A DNA stretch of 64,000 bases from Eublepharis macularius. Taxonomy: Eukaryota > Chordata > Lepidosauria > Squamata > Eublepharidae. The stretch is taken from positions 23,456,001 to 23,520,000 of the forward strand of contig NC_072801.1 in NCBI RefSeq assembly GCF_028583425.1. The letters are read 5' to 3'. This document shows, in pieces, positions 26,801 through 33,839 of this stretch. A program made the position numbers and the translations under genes. Position 1 is the stretch's first letter, and each line of letters begins with the position of its first letter. The notes beneath the pieces are model-generated. The model was given only the letters and a program-made list of their open reading frames with translations. It made no database searches and was not told the DNA's origin.

Positions 26801-26849
26801 CTTTCCGGAGCAGTTCCAGCAAAGCCTTCTTGCTCTTCTCTTTCGCCAT
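2491..26849 (-). CDS. ADAP1: ADAP1 (centaurin-alpha-1), 5' part: coding exons 1-4 of a spliced gene
   Basis: Spliced minus-strand gene. ADAP1 is an Arf6 GTPase-activating protein with two PH domains that binds PtdInsP3 and InsP4 and acts at the plasma membrane, notably in neurons. Four exons (26765-26849, 18068-18198, 13308-13399, 2491-2573) join in frame through GT-AG borders and give the first ~130 residues. The ArfGAP zinc finger is complete, CX2CX16CX2C at C22, C25, C42 and C45, and the arginine finger R50 follows in GIHRN. The segment ending QEPYSAG matches the human protein just before the first PH domain. The PH-domain exons must lie left of position 1. No frame damage is seen in any exon. 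ADAP2 is the only close alternative; the residues and the COX19/CYP2W1 neighbours favour ADAP1. Human comparison is from memory. Confidence 0.95.
2724..2913. mobile_element. Fold-back MITE, 190 bp, AGGGCCAAGCTACAAG ends
   Basis: Nearly the whole element is one inverted repeat. The left arm AGTGAACGGACTCACGTG faces CACGTGAGTCTGTTCACT, and the tip is near 2824-2830. The outer ends share GCCAAGCTACAAG with the elements at 56012 and 63248, but the interior differs. Confidence 0.75.
3411..3490. repeat. Partial GTTGCCA-type MITE
   Basis: GGGTTGCCAGCTCAGGATTG then AATTCCTGGAGGTTTGGAGG is one end of the common ~195-bp fold-back family. It is cut short at about 3490. Confidence 0.5.
3613..3981. mobile_element. 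hAT-type MITE, TAGGGTTCCC family, 369 bp
   Basis: Inverted ends TAGGGTTCCCATTCC and GACAACCCTA. The flanks TGTGTGCT and CGGGTGCT match at 6 of 8 sites, a worn target duplication. It contains the family's GATGGCACTTCCCAGAAGTG fold-back and GC-rich runs of G and C. Confidence 0.65.
4851..5165. mobile_element. hAT-type MITE, TAGGGTTCCC family, truncated
   Basis: Begins TAGGGTTCCCAGGTCCC and has two copies of the ATGACATCATCACACCAGC type core. The far terminal repeat is not found, so the end is approximate. Confidence 0.55.
6883..7060 (-). repeat. 5S rRNA-derived SINE (minus orientation)
   Basis: GGAGGTCTCCCATCCAAATA and CTGCTTAGCTCTCAAG are the reverse complement of the 5S rRNA internal promoter region (ACTTGGATGGGAGAC, GAAGCTAAGC). 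The body (GGTGGTTTGTCATTGCCTTC) is shared with the other copies in this window. Confidence 0.75.
7195..7380 (-). repeat. tRNA-derived SINE (Sauria SINE-like), minus
   Basis: GGATTCGAACCTGGGTCTCC is a reversed tRNA B-box region. CAACCCTGTGAGGTAGGTTA is the usual body of this lizard SINE. Both are shared with copies at 12505, 36711 and 59741. Confidence 0.75.
8082..8230 (-). repeat. 5S rRNA-derived SINE, minus
   Basis: GGTCTCCTATCCAAGTCCCA and GTGCTTAGCTTCCGAAATCA match the 5S promoter region in reverse. GGTGGTTTGTCATTGCCTCC is the shared body. Confidence 0.7.
8763..8797. repeat. (AG)n microsatellite
   Basis: About 17 uninterrupted AG units in ADAP1 intron 3. Confidence 0.95.
8801..10830. other. 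ADAP1: Intron 3 of ADAP1, mostly unique sequence
   Basis: No exon or clear transposon seen. It holds a C/CA run at 9666-9690 and two copies of GCCAGGTCTCCAGATATA (near 10088 and 10570) that suggest an old uncharacterised repeat. Confidence 0.4.
10838..11000. mobile_element. Fold-back MITE, GGCTGTTTTCACAC ends
   Basis: Long, almost perfect inverted repeat: GGCTGTTTTCACACTGCTCA at the left and TGAGCAGTGTGAAAACAGCC at the right. The arms run about 52 bp (through GGCGCGATGTTCCGTGG). The flanks CTA/CTA would fit a 3-bp target site, but the superfamily is not settled. Confidence 0.75.
11592..12301. mobile_element. hAT-type non-autonomous transposon, TAGAGATGGGC family, 710 bp
   Basis: Ends TAGAGATGGGCACAAAC and GTTCATGTCCATCTCTG are inverted. 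The flanks GTGACGAC and GTGATGAC match 7 of 8. Inside is a direct duplication of GTAACCCCTCAAAGTAGCTT (11835 and 12030). Same family as the element at 48936. No transposase frame is seen. Confidence 0.8.
12505..12690 (-). repeat. tRNA-derived SINE (Sauria SINE-like), minus
   Basis: ATCCTCACAACAACC body and TGGATCTCCCAGATCCTAGT match the family. It ends in the reversed tRNA-like head at about 12680. Confidence 0.65.
13308..13399 (-). CDS. ADAP1: ADAP1 coding exon 3 (end of ArfGAP domain)
   Basis: 92 bp, from FMASTGNNASKAKYE to PTSSDC plus two bases of the next Gln codon. It corresponds to human residues around FMASHGNDAA and PTPSDCQ. The acceptor is TTGCAG and the donor GTAAGT. A (GT)n run lies about 20 bp downstream of the donor, inside intron 3. 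Confidence 0.94.
13617..13893 (-). repeat. tRNA-derived SINE, CAAACTGGCTCTC head, minus
   Basis: Begins with a (GAT)n(GAC)n(AAC)n tail. The body is TTTATATACCGCCCTCCAGG and the end the reversed head ACCACTACACCAAACTGGCT. A near-identical copy lies at 62062. Confidence 0.75.
13960..14157. repeat. GTTGCCA-type MITE (~195 bp family)
   Basis: Has GGAAATTCCAGGAGATTTGG at one end and CACCTGGAGGCTGGTAACCC at the other, with the TCTCCAGGAGAACTGATCTC core. Non-coding fold-back family, probably hAT. Confidence 0.6.
14750..15048. mobile_element. hAT-type MITE, TAGGGTTGCCAG family
   Basis: Starts TAGGGTTGCCAGATGGG and ends near GGCGACCCTA. The core fold-back GATGTCACTTCTGGAAGTGA is present. Target duplication not convincing. 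Confidence 0.55.
15075..15148 (+). repeat. BovB-type 3' tail
   Basis: TTTTGGAGGTCATTAATTCA and GGGTTGCCATAAATCC, then CTGATGACACATAACTT: the 3' terminus of BovB LINEs, shared with SINEs that use BovB for transposition. Confidence 0.6.
15240..15470 (-). repeat. Degraded Sauria SINE-like fragment, minus
   Basis: TTATCCTTATAACAACCCTG and GTTAGGTTGGCCGAGAGACA are the SINE body. The tRNA-like head is worn out. Confidence 0.45.
15612..15910 (-). repeat. tRNA-derived SINE, GGCGCAGAGTGGTAAGC head, minus
   Basis: Body GGTGGTTTGCCATTGACTTC and TTTTACCGACCTCGGAAGGA. The reversed tRNA-like head GGATCGAATTCAGGTCGTG then CTTACCACTCTGCGCCAC holds B and A boxes. The tail GGTAAAGGTAG is at the low-coordinate end. 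Confidence 0.75.
16118..16290 (+). repeat. Sauria SINE-like fragment, plus
   Basis: CTCTGCCATGGAAACTCATT, CCTCACAAGGTTGTTGTGAG and GCTTTGGGTTCCCACTGGGG are the standard body. The 5' tRNA part is worn. Confidence 0.65.
16484..16680. repeat. GTTGCCA-type MITE with internal 16-bp tandem duplication
   Basis: Family core ACTGATCTCCAGTCTACAGA and GATCAGTTCCCCTGGAGG. ATGGCACTATATACCC is repeated twice at 16561-16592. Confidence 0.6.
16716..16750. repeat. (ATG)n(ATC)n palindromic triplet array
   Basis: ATGATG repeats switch to ATCATC repeats, so the array is its own reverse complement and can form a hairpin. Confidence 0.9.
17053..17284 (-). repeat. tRNA-derived SINE, GAGCTGCTGTAGCACAG head, minus
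   Basis: ACTTATATACCGCTCTTCCA body and the reversed head GTTAAGTGATTTGGC/ATGCTACTGCAGCTCTC. Two plus copies are at 20175 and 22312. Confidence 0.7.
17290..18060. other. ADAP1: ADAP1 intron 2, nothing recognised
   Basis: Looks unique, with no exon, repeat family or regulatory motif I can name. Confidence 0.4.
18068..18198 (-). CDS. ADAP1: ADAP1 coding exon 2 (ArfGAP core)
   Basis: 131 bp, split phase: two bases complete Gly29, then 43 codons from PDWASHTLG to DDAQVE. It carries the second zinc pair (FICLNC), the arginine finger in CSGIHRN and the conserved stretch IPQVSKVKSVRLDEW. The acceptor is TTGCAG and the donor GTATGC. A short AT repeat lies just upstream of the acceptor, at about 18210-18225. 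Confidence 0.95.
18394..18615. mobile_element. Fold-back MITE, GGCCATTTCCACAC ends
   Basis: GGCCATTTCCACACAGCTTA faces AAGCCATGTGGAAACAGCC. The interior repeats AACAGCATCTTC several times with inverted partners. Confidence 0.7.
18809..18829. repeat. Short (CT)n tract
   Basis: About ten CT units. Confidence 0.85.
19112..19445 (-). mobile_element. BovB (RTE) LINE, 3' end
   Basis: Minus-strand translation reads YFGHIMRREDSLEKSIMLGK, then KRGRPKTRWLDSIKEAT, DRMFWRSFLHRVA, the conserved C terminus of the BovB ORF2 protein. It is followed by the terminal CGACTTGACGGCAC-type 3' end. The rest of the LINE is missing (5' truncation). BovB is common in squamates and known for horizontal transfer. Confidence 0.88.
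19472..19655 (-). repeat. tRNA-derived SINE, GGCTCAATGGTTGAGCG head, minus
   Basis: The reversed head has GATCGAACCTGGGAGCTTC and CAACCATTGAGCCATGACC. The body is TATCACCTGCTACTTGATCC. It lies beside the BovB end. Confidence 0.7.
19845..19880. repeat. Dispersed 35-bp repeat, copy 1
   Basis: GGGCCAGATGGGGGCGAGGG then GAAATCACCTGTGC recurs almost exactly at 21246-21281. Family unknown. Confidence 0.6.
20175..20401 (+). repeat. tRNA-derived SINE, GAGCTGCTGCAGCACAG head, plus
   Basis: The tRNA-like head includes GTGGTTAAGTAGTTC (A box side) and GGTTGGAATCCC (B box). The body ends GAGTGGTATATAAGCGCAG. Confidence 0.75.
20821..20971. mobile_element. Fold-back MITE, GGCTGCTTCCACACAC ends
   Basis: GGATAATCCACTTTCAATAC faces GTACATTGAAAGTGCATTAT. 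The ends CACACACATTGG and CAACGTGTGTG are inverted. Same family as 53362. Confidence 0.7.
21120..22080. other. ADAP1: ADAP1 intron 1, one short repeat only
   Basis: Apart from the 35-bp repeat at 21246-21281 I see no exon or named element. Confidence 0.4.
22093..22270 (+). repeat. tRNA-derived SINE, GGCTGTGGCTCCATAG head, plus
   Basis: Head with GAATCTGCTTTGCACAGAGA and the body GGTGATGTGAAACACCTTTC. Same family as 19472 and 59290. Confidence 0.65.
22312..22531 (+). repeat. tRNA-derived SINE, GAGCTGCTGTAGCACAG head, plus
   Basis: Clear tRNA-like head with GGTTCGACCCC, body CCTTGGGTAAGCCACTCC, end AGAGCAGTATATAAGCAC. Confidence 0.78.
22540..23370. other. ADAP1: ADAP1 intron 1, nothing recognised
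   Basis: No exon, tandem repeat or known transposon end seen. Confidence 0.4.
23380..23767. mobile_element. hAT MITE, CAGGGCTTTTTTTC family, 388 bp
   Basis: Ends CAGGGCTTTTTTTCT and AAAAAAAGCCCTG are inverted and flanked by an exact 8-bp target duplication CATTCATG (23372-23379 and 23768-23775). This is diagnostic of hAT. A second inverted repeat sits inside, at ATGGTCACATGGCCAG facing GGCCATGTGACCAT. Confidence 0.92.
24140..24232 (+). repeat. BovB-type 3' tail
   Basis: TTTTGGAGGTCTTTCATTCA, GGTCGGAAACGACTTGACGG and CACATAACACGCACACA are the BovB 3' terminus. No coding part remains. Confidence 0.7.
24240..26760. other. ADAP1: ADAP1 intron 1 near the promoter, nothing recognised
   Basis: GC rises toward 26.7 kb. 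G-rich runs occur near 25176 and 26471. No named repeat or exon found. Confidence 0.4.
26765..26849 (-). CDS. ADAP1: ADAP1 coding exon 1
   Basis: 85 bp: the start codon plus 27 more codons and one base, beginning MAKEKSKKALLELL and ending in the first zinc-finger pair VCADCEAP. The start sits in a good Kozak setting (CCCCCATGG). The donor GTAAGG follows directly at 26764. The last base pairs with GT of exon 2 to make Gly29. It lies at the edge of a GC-rich promoter region. Confidence 0.95.
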
Positions 26850-27360
26850 GGGGGCTGTACTTGGGGGGGGGGGCGTAGAGAGCAGACTCTCGGGTCTGAA
26901 TTCTTCCCCTTCCTTTTTTTTTTGGCTCGTCCTGAGCGATCTCCGCGAACCTGTGCTGGGGGAGGGGGCGGCGAGGCTTGTGGGGTGGGAGAGAAGGGCA
27001 GGGTGGGGGCTGCTTCGCGCACACACCCCGACCCCCGGGTCTACTAGCAGCACCTCGGGGGGGAGAGGGAAGGGCGGGGTCGCTCGCCTCCCCTTCCTTT
27101 CCGCAGCATCCCTCCCCCGAGGGCTCTGCCGCCGGCACAAGCAACGACCGCGGGCAGCCCGGCTCCGCACGGAAGACGGTTCCGCATTCCGGCACCCAGA
27201 AAGCTCATTCTGCCTCTAAGAAAGAAGGAGAAGATTCATCCCACTTTGCTGTCCCCGTCCCCGGTTCCACGCCTCCACGGAGGGCGGCCTGGCCCGAGGG
27301 CGACCCCTAGCGGCTGCCGGTGATTCTGACAGCCAGCGCAGAGCGGAGGAAGGGGCGCTC
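26850..27360 (-). promoter_or_regulatory. ADAP1: GC-rich promoter / 5' UTR region of ADAP1
   Basis: About 500 bp directly upstream of the ADAP1 start codon is rich in G, C and CpG, unlike the AT-leaning introns around it. This fits a CpG-island promoter. It contains long G runs (near 26867) and C runs. No convincing TATA box is visible. The exact transcription start cannot be set from sequence alone. Several long open frames here arise from the lack of AT-rich stops and are not genes. Confidence 0.6.
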
Positions 27361-27465
27361 CTGATGGGCCAGGCTGTGCGTTGGCGTGGAAGGTTTAACT
27401 CAAAAGGGGGGGGGCAAGCAAAGGCTAAATAAGGGGTCCAGAGTTCCACAAAGGGGTAAGAGATG

Positions 27466-27647
27466 CGGAGATCTCCTGGAACTACAACATCTCCAGGGCA
27501 CAGAGATCAGTTCCCCTGGAGAAAATGGCTGTTTTGGAGGGTGGACTCTGGCATTATACCTCCTCCCCAACTCTGGCTCTCCAGGTTCCACCTCCCCCAC
27601 CCCCCCAAAAAATCTCTAGGAATGTCCCAACCTGGAGCTGGCAACCC
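27466..27647. repeat. GTTGCCA-type MITE (~195 bp family)
   Basis: Core GAGATCAGTTCCCCTGGAG and end AACCTGGAGCTGGCAACCCC. Confidence 0.65.
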
Positions 27648-27649
27648 CA

Positions 27650-27760
27650 AGGTGACCTGCCACTGCCTTCCTCTGCATAGAGGCCCTAGACTTCCCATCT
27701 AGGTACTTACGGACATCTCTGCTTAGCTTCTGAGATCAGGCTAACCAGGGCCACCCAGGT
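27650..27760 (-). repeat. 5S rRNA-derived SINE fragment, minus
   Basis: CCCATCTAGGTACTTACGGA and CTGCTTAGCTTCTGAGATCA match 5S in reverse, preceded by the shared CACTGCCTTCCTCTGCATAG. Confidence 0.7.
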
Positions 27761-27848
27761 CAAGGCATAAAAGATTAGATCACTAACGAGTCTTTAAATG
27801 ATTGAAATTAAGATTCTTAATGCGATGTAATTGCTTATGCTTTCGGAA

Positions 27849-27990
27849 TGCTACTTTTCTCGCCAGAGGGAGCCCAGAGAAGCTTATGACTTTGTTCTCC
27901 CGTTCTTCCATTTTATCCACACAACCACCGTCTCGTGAGGCAGGTTAGGCTGAGAGTGACTGGCCCAAACTCACCCGATGAGGGATAAAG
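27849..27990 (-). repeat. Sauria SINE-like fragment, minus
   Basis: CATTTTATCCACACAACCAC and GTGAGGCAGGTTAGGCTGAG. Confidence 0.6.
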
Positions 27991-28079
27991 CAGGCTCTTA
28001 CAGCCAGATAAAGAATCCAGCATCACAATTCCCATGCCAGATTTTCTAGCTGCTAATGCAAGATTACCCTACACTAACC

Positions 28080-28520
28080 CAGTTGGTTCAGGATAGCCCA
28101 ATCTGATCATATCTGGGAAGCTAAGCGCTTGAAGCTTAGTATTTGAATGGGAGATCACCAGGGCTTTTTTTTGTGGGAAAAGAGGTGGTGGAACTCAGTG
28201 GGTTGCCCTTGGAGAAAATGGTCACATGGCTGGTGGCCCCGCCCCCTGATCTCCAGGCAGAGGGGAGTTTAGATTGCCCTCCACAAGGAGGGCAAGCTAA
28301 AATCCCCTCTGTCTGGAGATCAGGGGGCGGGGCCACCAGCCATGTGACCATTTTCAAGAGGTTCTGGAACTCCGTTCCACCGCGTTCCTGCTGAAAAAAA
28401 GGCCTGGAGATCACCAAGAAAGCCCAGGATTGCCTACGCATAGGCAGGCAATAGCAAACCACATTTGTTCATCTCTTGCCTTGAAAACCCTATGGGTCTC
28501 CCCTAAGTCAGCCGCCACTT
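28080..28520 (+). repeat. 5S rRNA-derived SINE, plus, split by an hAT MITE
   Basis: AGCCCAATCTGATCATATCT then GGGAAGCTAAGCGCTTG and GTATTTGAATGGGAGATCAC follow 5S rRNA in order. The body resumes after the MITE (28407) with AGAAAGCCCAGGATTGCC and ends near 28520. Confidence 0.8.
28159..28406. mobile_element. hAT MITE, CAGGGCTTTTTTTT family, 248 bp
   Basis: Inverted ends CAGGGCTTTTTTTTGTG and CTGAAAAAAAGGCCTG. An exact 8-bp target duplication GAGATCAC (28151-28158, 28407-28414). It is inserted in a 5S-SINE, so it is the younger of the two. Shares its core with the copy at 23380. Confidence 0.92.
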
Positions 28521-28529
28521 GAGAGCACT

Positions 28530-31260
28530 TTACACGCAATGGAAGTTAGGAATTATTGACTGGTATCAAGCCCTTGACAGTTTAGCGACCAATAAATAGG
28601 ATCCCCCCTATTGTTCCACTTGCTATTGAAATTCTGTAATGTGTAGAGAATGTTTATTTCTTGCACAGGGTTTTTCGTGTGATAAATTTTTGACCTCATT
28701 TTAACTGTGCGTGTTTTTTTAAAAAAAAATTTTTTAAATAACCCTAATAATTAAACCACACATGGTTGGAGGATAAAGCGAGGGCAGGGGGGAACCTCCA
28801 TGAAATGAACTCTGTTAGAGGAAGGATATGTCAGTAAATAAGAATCAGCTGGTGACACAGAAAACCATAGGCAAACTGTGTCTGTGTTGCTAATTGGCAC
28901 AACTTTATATTCATAATTATAATACAGAATGTCACCAATTAAAGGCAAGACAGAAATGCCCTTTCTCCTGGAGACGGATTCAGTCTCATAGGACTGCATA
29001 TTAGTTTAAGTTTTCTAAAAGTCATCTGACTGTAGTAACTGATCTACTAGGAATAGGCATTTTTAAAAGAAGATCTGGGTTTAAAGTCCCTGTTTAGCTT
29101 ACTGTGGAAGTTTATTGATTCTCTCCCTCTCCCTTTTTTTGGTCCCCTGTTGCTAAGCAATCCCTTTCTCCTCCCTACCTGCTGTACACAGGGGCCACCA
29201 AGAGAAATTTATATCTTGCAATAAAATCAAATAAAACCAGGGAACATTTCCTACCTTCAGAATCAAGACAAGAGGGAAGAGGGGGCAGAGGCGGAGGGGA
29301 ACGTCAGGGCTCAGTCAATATTAACAAGCATCATTTCAAATACAAGAAACAATGCAATTTATAGAGCAATCTCATTCACTGCTATTGCTGCTGCCAGAAC
29401 CAGATGGGGAGGGGAGGTAAAACAGACCCTCGACATCCAACACAGGTTTGAAGTAGCTGCACACCAGCCCGATGGAGGCCTTTATAGGGTGCAGCACCAA
29501 GCCATACAGAAGTTCCAATTCTCCCACTGCAATGCTTCTGTGGCTGTCCATTCTCCTCCCTTATTTGTTATAACTGTCTTAATTTTTGTCAATCTTTATG
29601 TTGTTTTATAGTATTCCAGACACTGTAGCCAGGCAAATGCAACAACTAATTTCTGAAGATGAAGCCACTCAATGAAAAGGCAGAAGAGCTGGCCAGGCTG
29701 GTTTGTTCTGATCCGCTGGCAACCCTAAAGAAGCACTTACGGTCAGGATGGCCATCTTTTCATTTTCCAGCAGGGTTTGCATGCTTTCTCCAGCTTCCAA
29801 AAAATTGCACCAGCGGTTACACAGACGTTTGCAAAGTTATCTGAACAGCCTTAAGGGCTAGATCTCTGCTGGGTTCTTTCTGATGTTTAAACTGAACGCT
29901 GAAATTCTTGGTAGGTTCTAACACTGCATTTTAAAAGTGGAGTTGCAAAAAACACAATACCTTGAGTATATTCAGTGCAGTCATTCGGCCACTGCAGAAC
30001 TGGGGTACTGCCACTGGGAAAAGATACTTTAGGGATGCATCTCCAGATCTGCGTGTGTGTTGTGCTTTCCTGCACTTTCAACAATACTTTCCGCTTGTGG
30101 CAGCTTTGCAACATCTGAAAACAGTTGTAGCTCAGTGCAGGCTTTCGAAATTTGGCGTGTGTGTAGAGGGGGGCAGGACTGAGCCTGCTGCCCCTCTCTG
30201 GGATCCATAGGTTCAGCCCAACCTAAGCAAGCCCAATGCACACAGCTTTTCCCACACATTCAAATGGAGTATTTTGTACCTTTCTCGGCTGCAAGGGAAA
30301 ATCTTCAATAAACCTGCAAAAATTTGGTGACATCTTTTTTTTTTTTGATAATTCATAGTAGGTCACAGAATTTAGCATTTCTAGGTGGAAAACAAGTTAC
30401 TTCTTCCGTACTTTCTTGTACCACGTAGTATACCCATGTTTGGAATGTACATCAGCGCTAAAAGGCGTTAAGGCTCAAAGCACCTTAAAATGCCACACAG
30501 CGATGAATTCAAAGCAGCATGTCAATTGAAAGGTAATGATTCCGAGATGCCAACAACCCCCCAAAGAGAAATATCAGTAACTCAAGCTGACAAGAACTGC
30601 ATCTTAAGCAAAATTGCCTGCTGTTCAAGAACAGAAAAAAGGACAAGAATTATGAAGGTATAGAAACGACAGCAGGTTGAAAAGGAGCTCCTATCAAGAA
30701 CAGAGAACTTCATGGATCTACTTGCGTTGATCCATTAATACTCAAGGATAAGAACTGTTTTGCTAGATCGGGCCAAGTATCTACCTAAGCGCAATACATA
30801 ACTAGACCCTTTTTAAAAAACATAAAACTCACTCACTTTGTCTGCAACTGCACAGGAGCTGTGGGGAATTGCTTTTTAAAGGACCACAGGGATGGGGCTC
30901 GGCTTGAAACCCAGCATGGAAGGAAGAGGGACTCTGGCATTCCTCTCTTGCTGTTTTCCTGAGCCATAACAGCCCCTGGGGGAGATTTGCCCCAGATGCA
31001 TGGAAAATGGAGCAAATAACTCCCCTTTGCAGGGCCCTTTTGGCTTGGAAAAACGGCAAGCAGGGGAAGGAAAGAGCCACCTCCCTCCCATCTGCTGTGT
31101 GACCACAGGGAAAGTGAGTCTGCTCCGGAGAATCCAGACCTGACTCATTAAAAAACATCAAGTGAAGTTTGGACCTAAGGCCTGGTTCTCACAAAGCAGG
31201 CAAAGACCTAGTCATTTCAGAAGACACGTGGAGGCAGACATGGTTGAATTCTACTCCATA
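28530..31260. other. Intergenic, ADAP1 promoter to COX19 3' side: mostly unique
   Basis: No gene or clear transposon seen. AT-rich runs are near 28715-28740, and a T10 tract is near 30335. Confidence 0.4.
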
Positions 31261-31264
31261 CACA

Positions 31265-31366
31265 TTTTTAACCGTTTGTTGCTTCAATTGCTATTTTAAT
31301 GGTAAGCTGCCTTGAGCAGGACTCTGAAGAGGTGGCACAGAAATATTTTTAATAAATAAGTAAAAG
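31265..31366 (+). repeat. L2/CR1-type LINE 3' tail
   Basis: GTAAGCTGCCTTGAGCAGGA and CAGAAATATTTTTAATAAAT, the usual 3' end of these LINEs in reptiles. Confidence 0.55.
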
Positions 31367-32279
31367 ACCTCCACACAGAAAACTACCATGTCAGGGAGAA
31401 GGTTCCCTGACATGCTACTTTTCTACAGGCAGAGTACTCCATCATCATTTGCAATCTGAGTCCAGAAACAAGCGATGCTCTGCTTGCAAGAATGAAGCCT
31501 CAGGCAGGACATTTGAAATTTGGAACTGAAAAATTAGTATTTTTAAAAAAGGCTTCTCTTTGTTCCAAGCTTCAGAAAGATGCCTCTTAATAAAGATGCT
31601 GCCAAATTTAACCTAAACTGGAATTCATAGGACAATCCGGAGGTGCCTGCTTGTGTCAAGGATCCAAGGAGTTTTAGACGAAGCATAAGCAGCATTTAAG
31701 AGACTGAAAATACTTTTAAGTTTGTATTTGTAGATGCTGTTATTTTTTCCTCTGCGTTTCTGTTAATGTTCTGATATTTACTTTTTGGATTTGAAACTCC
31801 TGCACTGTTGGCAGCAGGTTGACCCATAAAGTTGACCCATAAAGATTAGCTTGCTGCTCCTGTGGAAATGGGCCTCAGATCCCAAAAATAAAGCTAAGTC
31901 CACGTCACCATTTTCTTAAATTTTTTTAGCCCAGTGTTTAATGATCTCAAAACCATTCCGATAGAGGCAAGCTTCAAAAAATCCACCAATGCCGGCCAGT
32001 CCTTTCCTTAGTGGAAATCACTTTTGAAGCTCTGCGCATCTCTAGTAATTTGATCTCTTCCTGTCCCAAGGCATATCCTTCCAGGAACGTCTCCCAGAGA
32101 CATTAGAGTTGATCGATTCCTCCTGCGCAGCATCTTGGCATCTCTGGGGAACCAAAGCAAAAATCAAGGGTGATGAGCTTCGAAGTGCTTGTGCCAGGCA
32201 GGAACAGTCTGCAGGAACAGGCTGAAATGACGTGCTGTACAACAAGAAAACGGCTGGCGCCAAGGAAGCAACACCAACA

Positions 32280-32337
32280 GGGTTGCCAATTCTGGTTGGA
32301 AAATCCCTAGTGAGAGTTCCCAGAGTTGGCAACCCTA
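32280..32337. repeat. Minimal GTTGCCA-type MITE (both ends, core deleted)
   Basis: GGGTTGCCAATTCTGGTTGG and GAGTTGGCAACCC are the two ends of the ~195-bp family with the middle missing. Confidence 0.6.
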
Positions 32338-33242
32338 ATCTAGCCAGGCTGTCATGCATCTGTGAAGCCACAGACACTTTCCCCTGCAGCCTGACCAGAA
32401 GCATAAAGCAGCATTATAAAGGTATCTATAAACCTGCCCTTGGGGCTAAAAGCAGACTCTAAAAGCAGCTTTAAAAGATGAAATCTCTCCGTTAAAAACC
32501 TGGGGTTAAAAAAATGTTTTGAACTGGCTCTTAGCACCAGGCAAGATTTAAGGGTGAGGGCACTGCAAAGGAATAGGAACCCCAAATGGCCGCCACACCA
32601 TTTACTGGGGAAAGGTCACCTTTCCCTTTCCATTTATAACACACGATAAGATCTTGCAGACGCCGTGTTAAAAAAGGGTGCCATTGTTCCGCCGCAAGCA
32701 GTAGCCTCAAGCAGATTCTCTTCGTAACAATTAGAGAGCAGAGAGTGGTCAGGAAAATGTCATTCCTCTCCTTGGAAGATGCCAAAGATTGTTCTCACAT
32801 TTTCTCTGTACTGTTCAGGGGGAAAGTTCCTTGGCTCTCTGGTATGACATCAGATCTACACATTCTTTTCCAGTAAGGCATTAATCCCCTTTTGCACAAT
32901 AATCCACACCTATAAAGGTTCATTTCACAAATCAACAAACCCCCACTTGCCACAGCAGCTAATCCCACATGCCAAGCTCCATTCCAGATTGTGGACCACA
33001 TTTCCAACTGACTGCCGTGTTATTAGTAGCTTCCCATGTGGAAAATACTGCAACACAAGCATTATGAAGCATACCGTACCATTACATCATATTAGATACA
33101 AGCTATTTTGCTGAAATACGGAAGTTTGGAATGAAGGGATGGCCCAAAAGATTGGCCTCTAGTAAGAAAAGTCTTTTTCATATCTAAAACAGCCAGAGAG
33201 AAAAGAAAGGAGAGCAAAAATCAGGAGTAAAAAACCAGGGTT

Positions 33243-33248
33243 TTTATT
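33243..33248 (-). terminator. COX19: Candidate polyadenylation signal of COX19
   Basis: TTTATT on the plus strand reads AATAAA on the minus strand, about 500 nt past the COX19 stop codon. This is a plausible poly(A) signal but is not unique: the six bases occur often in AT-rich DNA, and a longer 3' UTR is possible. Confidence 0.3.
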
Positions 33249-33751
33249 TTCCCCCAGTAAATGTAACGCACATTGCAACTACCCTTTACACACAGACCAA
33301 CTCTAGATGCTTATGCCTGAACGGAAGTCCTACTGGAAATTGAGTTCTAAGCAAGCACACTTAAGATCCATACAGCCATTTCAGGAGAGATAAGACTGGC
33401 AGAATTTGATTTATGTGCATTGTCAGCCATGCTTACAACGTCCTTTGGAACCCAGCCATCTGACTCTCTTCTGTTCAGCTAATGCAAGAGGATACAGGTT
33501 GTCTGTCATAGATGTTTCAGCAAAACACCAGGCACTATCTGTGAAACAAATGCTGGAATATATAGAGAAAATCTGAATCTCCAAGGAAGAGCTGCCCTCT
33601 ACCCCACCCCTGAGCCATGTTCTGAGCGATCATTTCAGTTTTTTCTTTCATAACAAATAGCCCCCCAAATATTTTTCCGCAACATACAGTACAATGCGCC
33701 TCAGAATTTACGTTGTTCCATGAAAGGCAGCCAGGAATTGTCTTCCTTTCA

Positions 33752-33839
33752 TTATAACTTCTCGTTCTTGGCTTCAAATTTCTCTTCTATGAGGTCTTTA
33801 AATCCTAGTTTCTCCAGTGGTTCTCTAGCCATCAGTTGC
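33752..33839 (-). CDS. COX19: COX19 coding exon 3 and stop
   Basis: 88 bp: one base completes Arg65, then [16 protein letters not shown] to the end KNEKL and TAA at 33754-33752. The acceptor is TTTAG. The C-terminal tail is a few residues longer than in human. Confidence 0.93.

Noticed and set aside
26408-27195. Several 140-210 codon open frames around the ADAP1 promoter
   Set aside because: GC-rich DNA lacks stops in all frames. Only the short MAKEKSKK exon inside them is real.
28080-28160. Possible 5S rRNA gene
   Set aside because: Only a diverged promoter region is present and it continues into SINE body; other copies show the same fusion.
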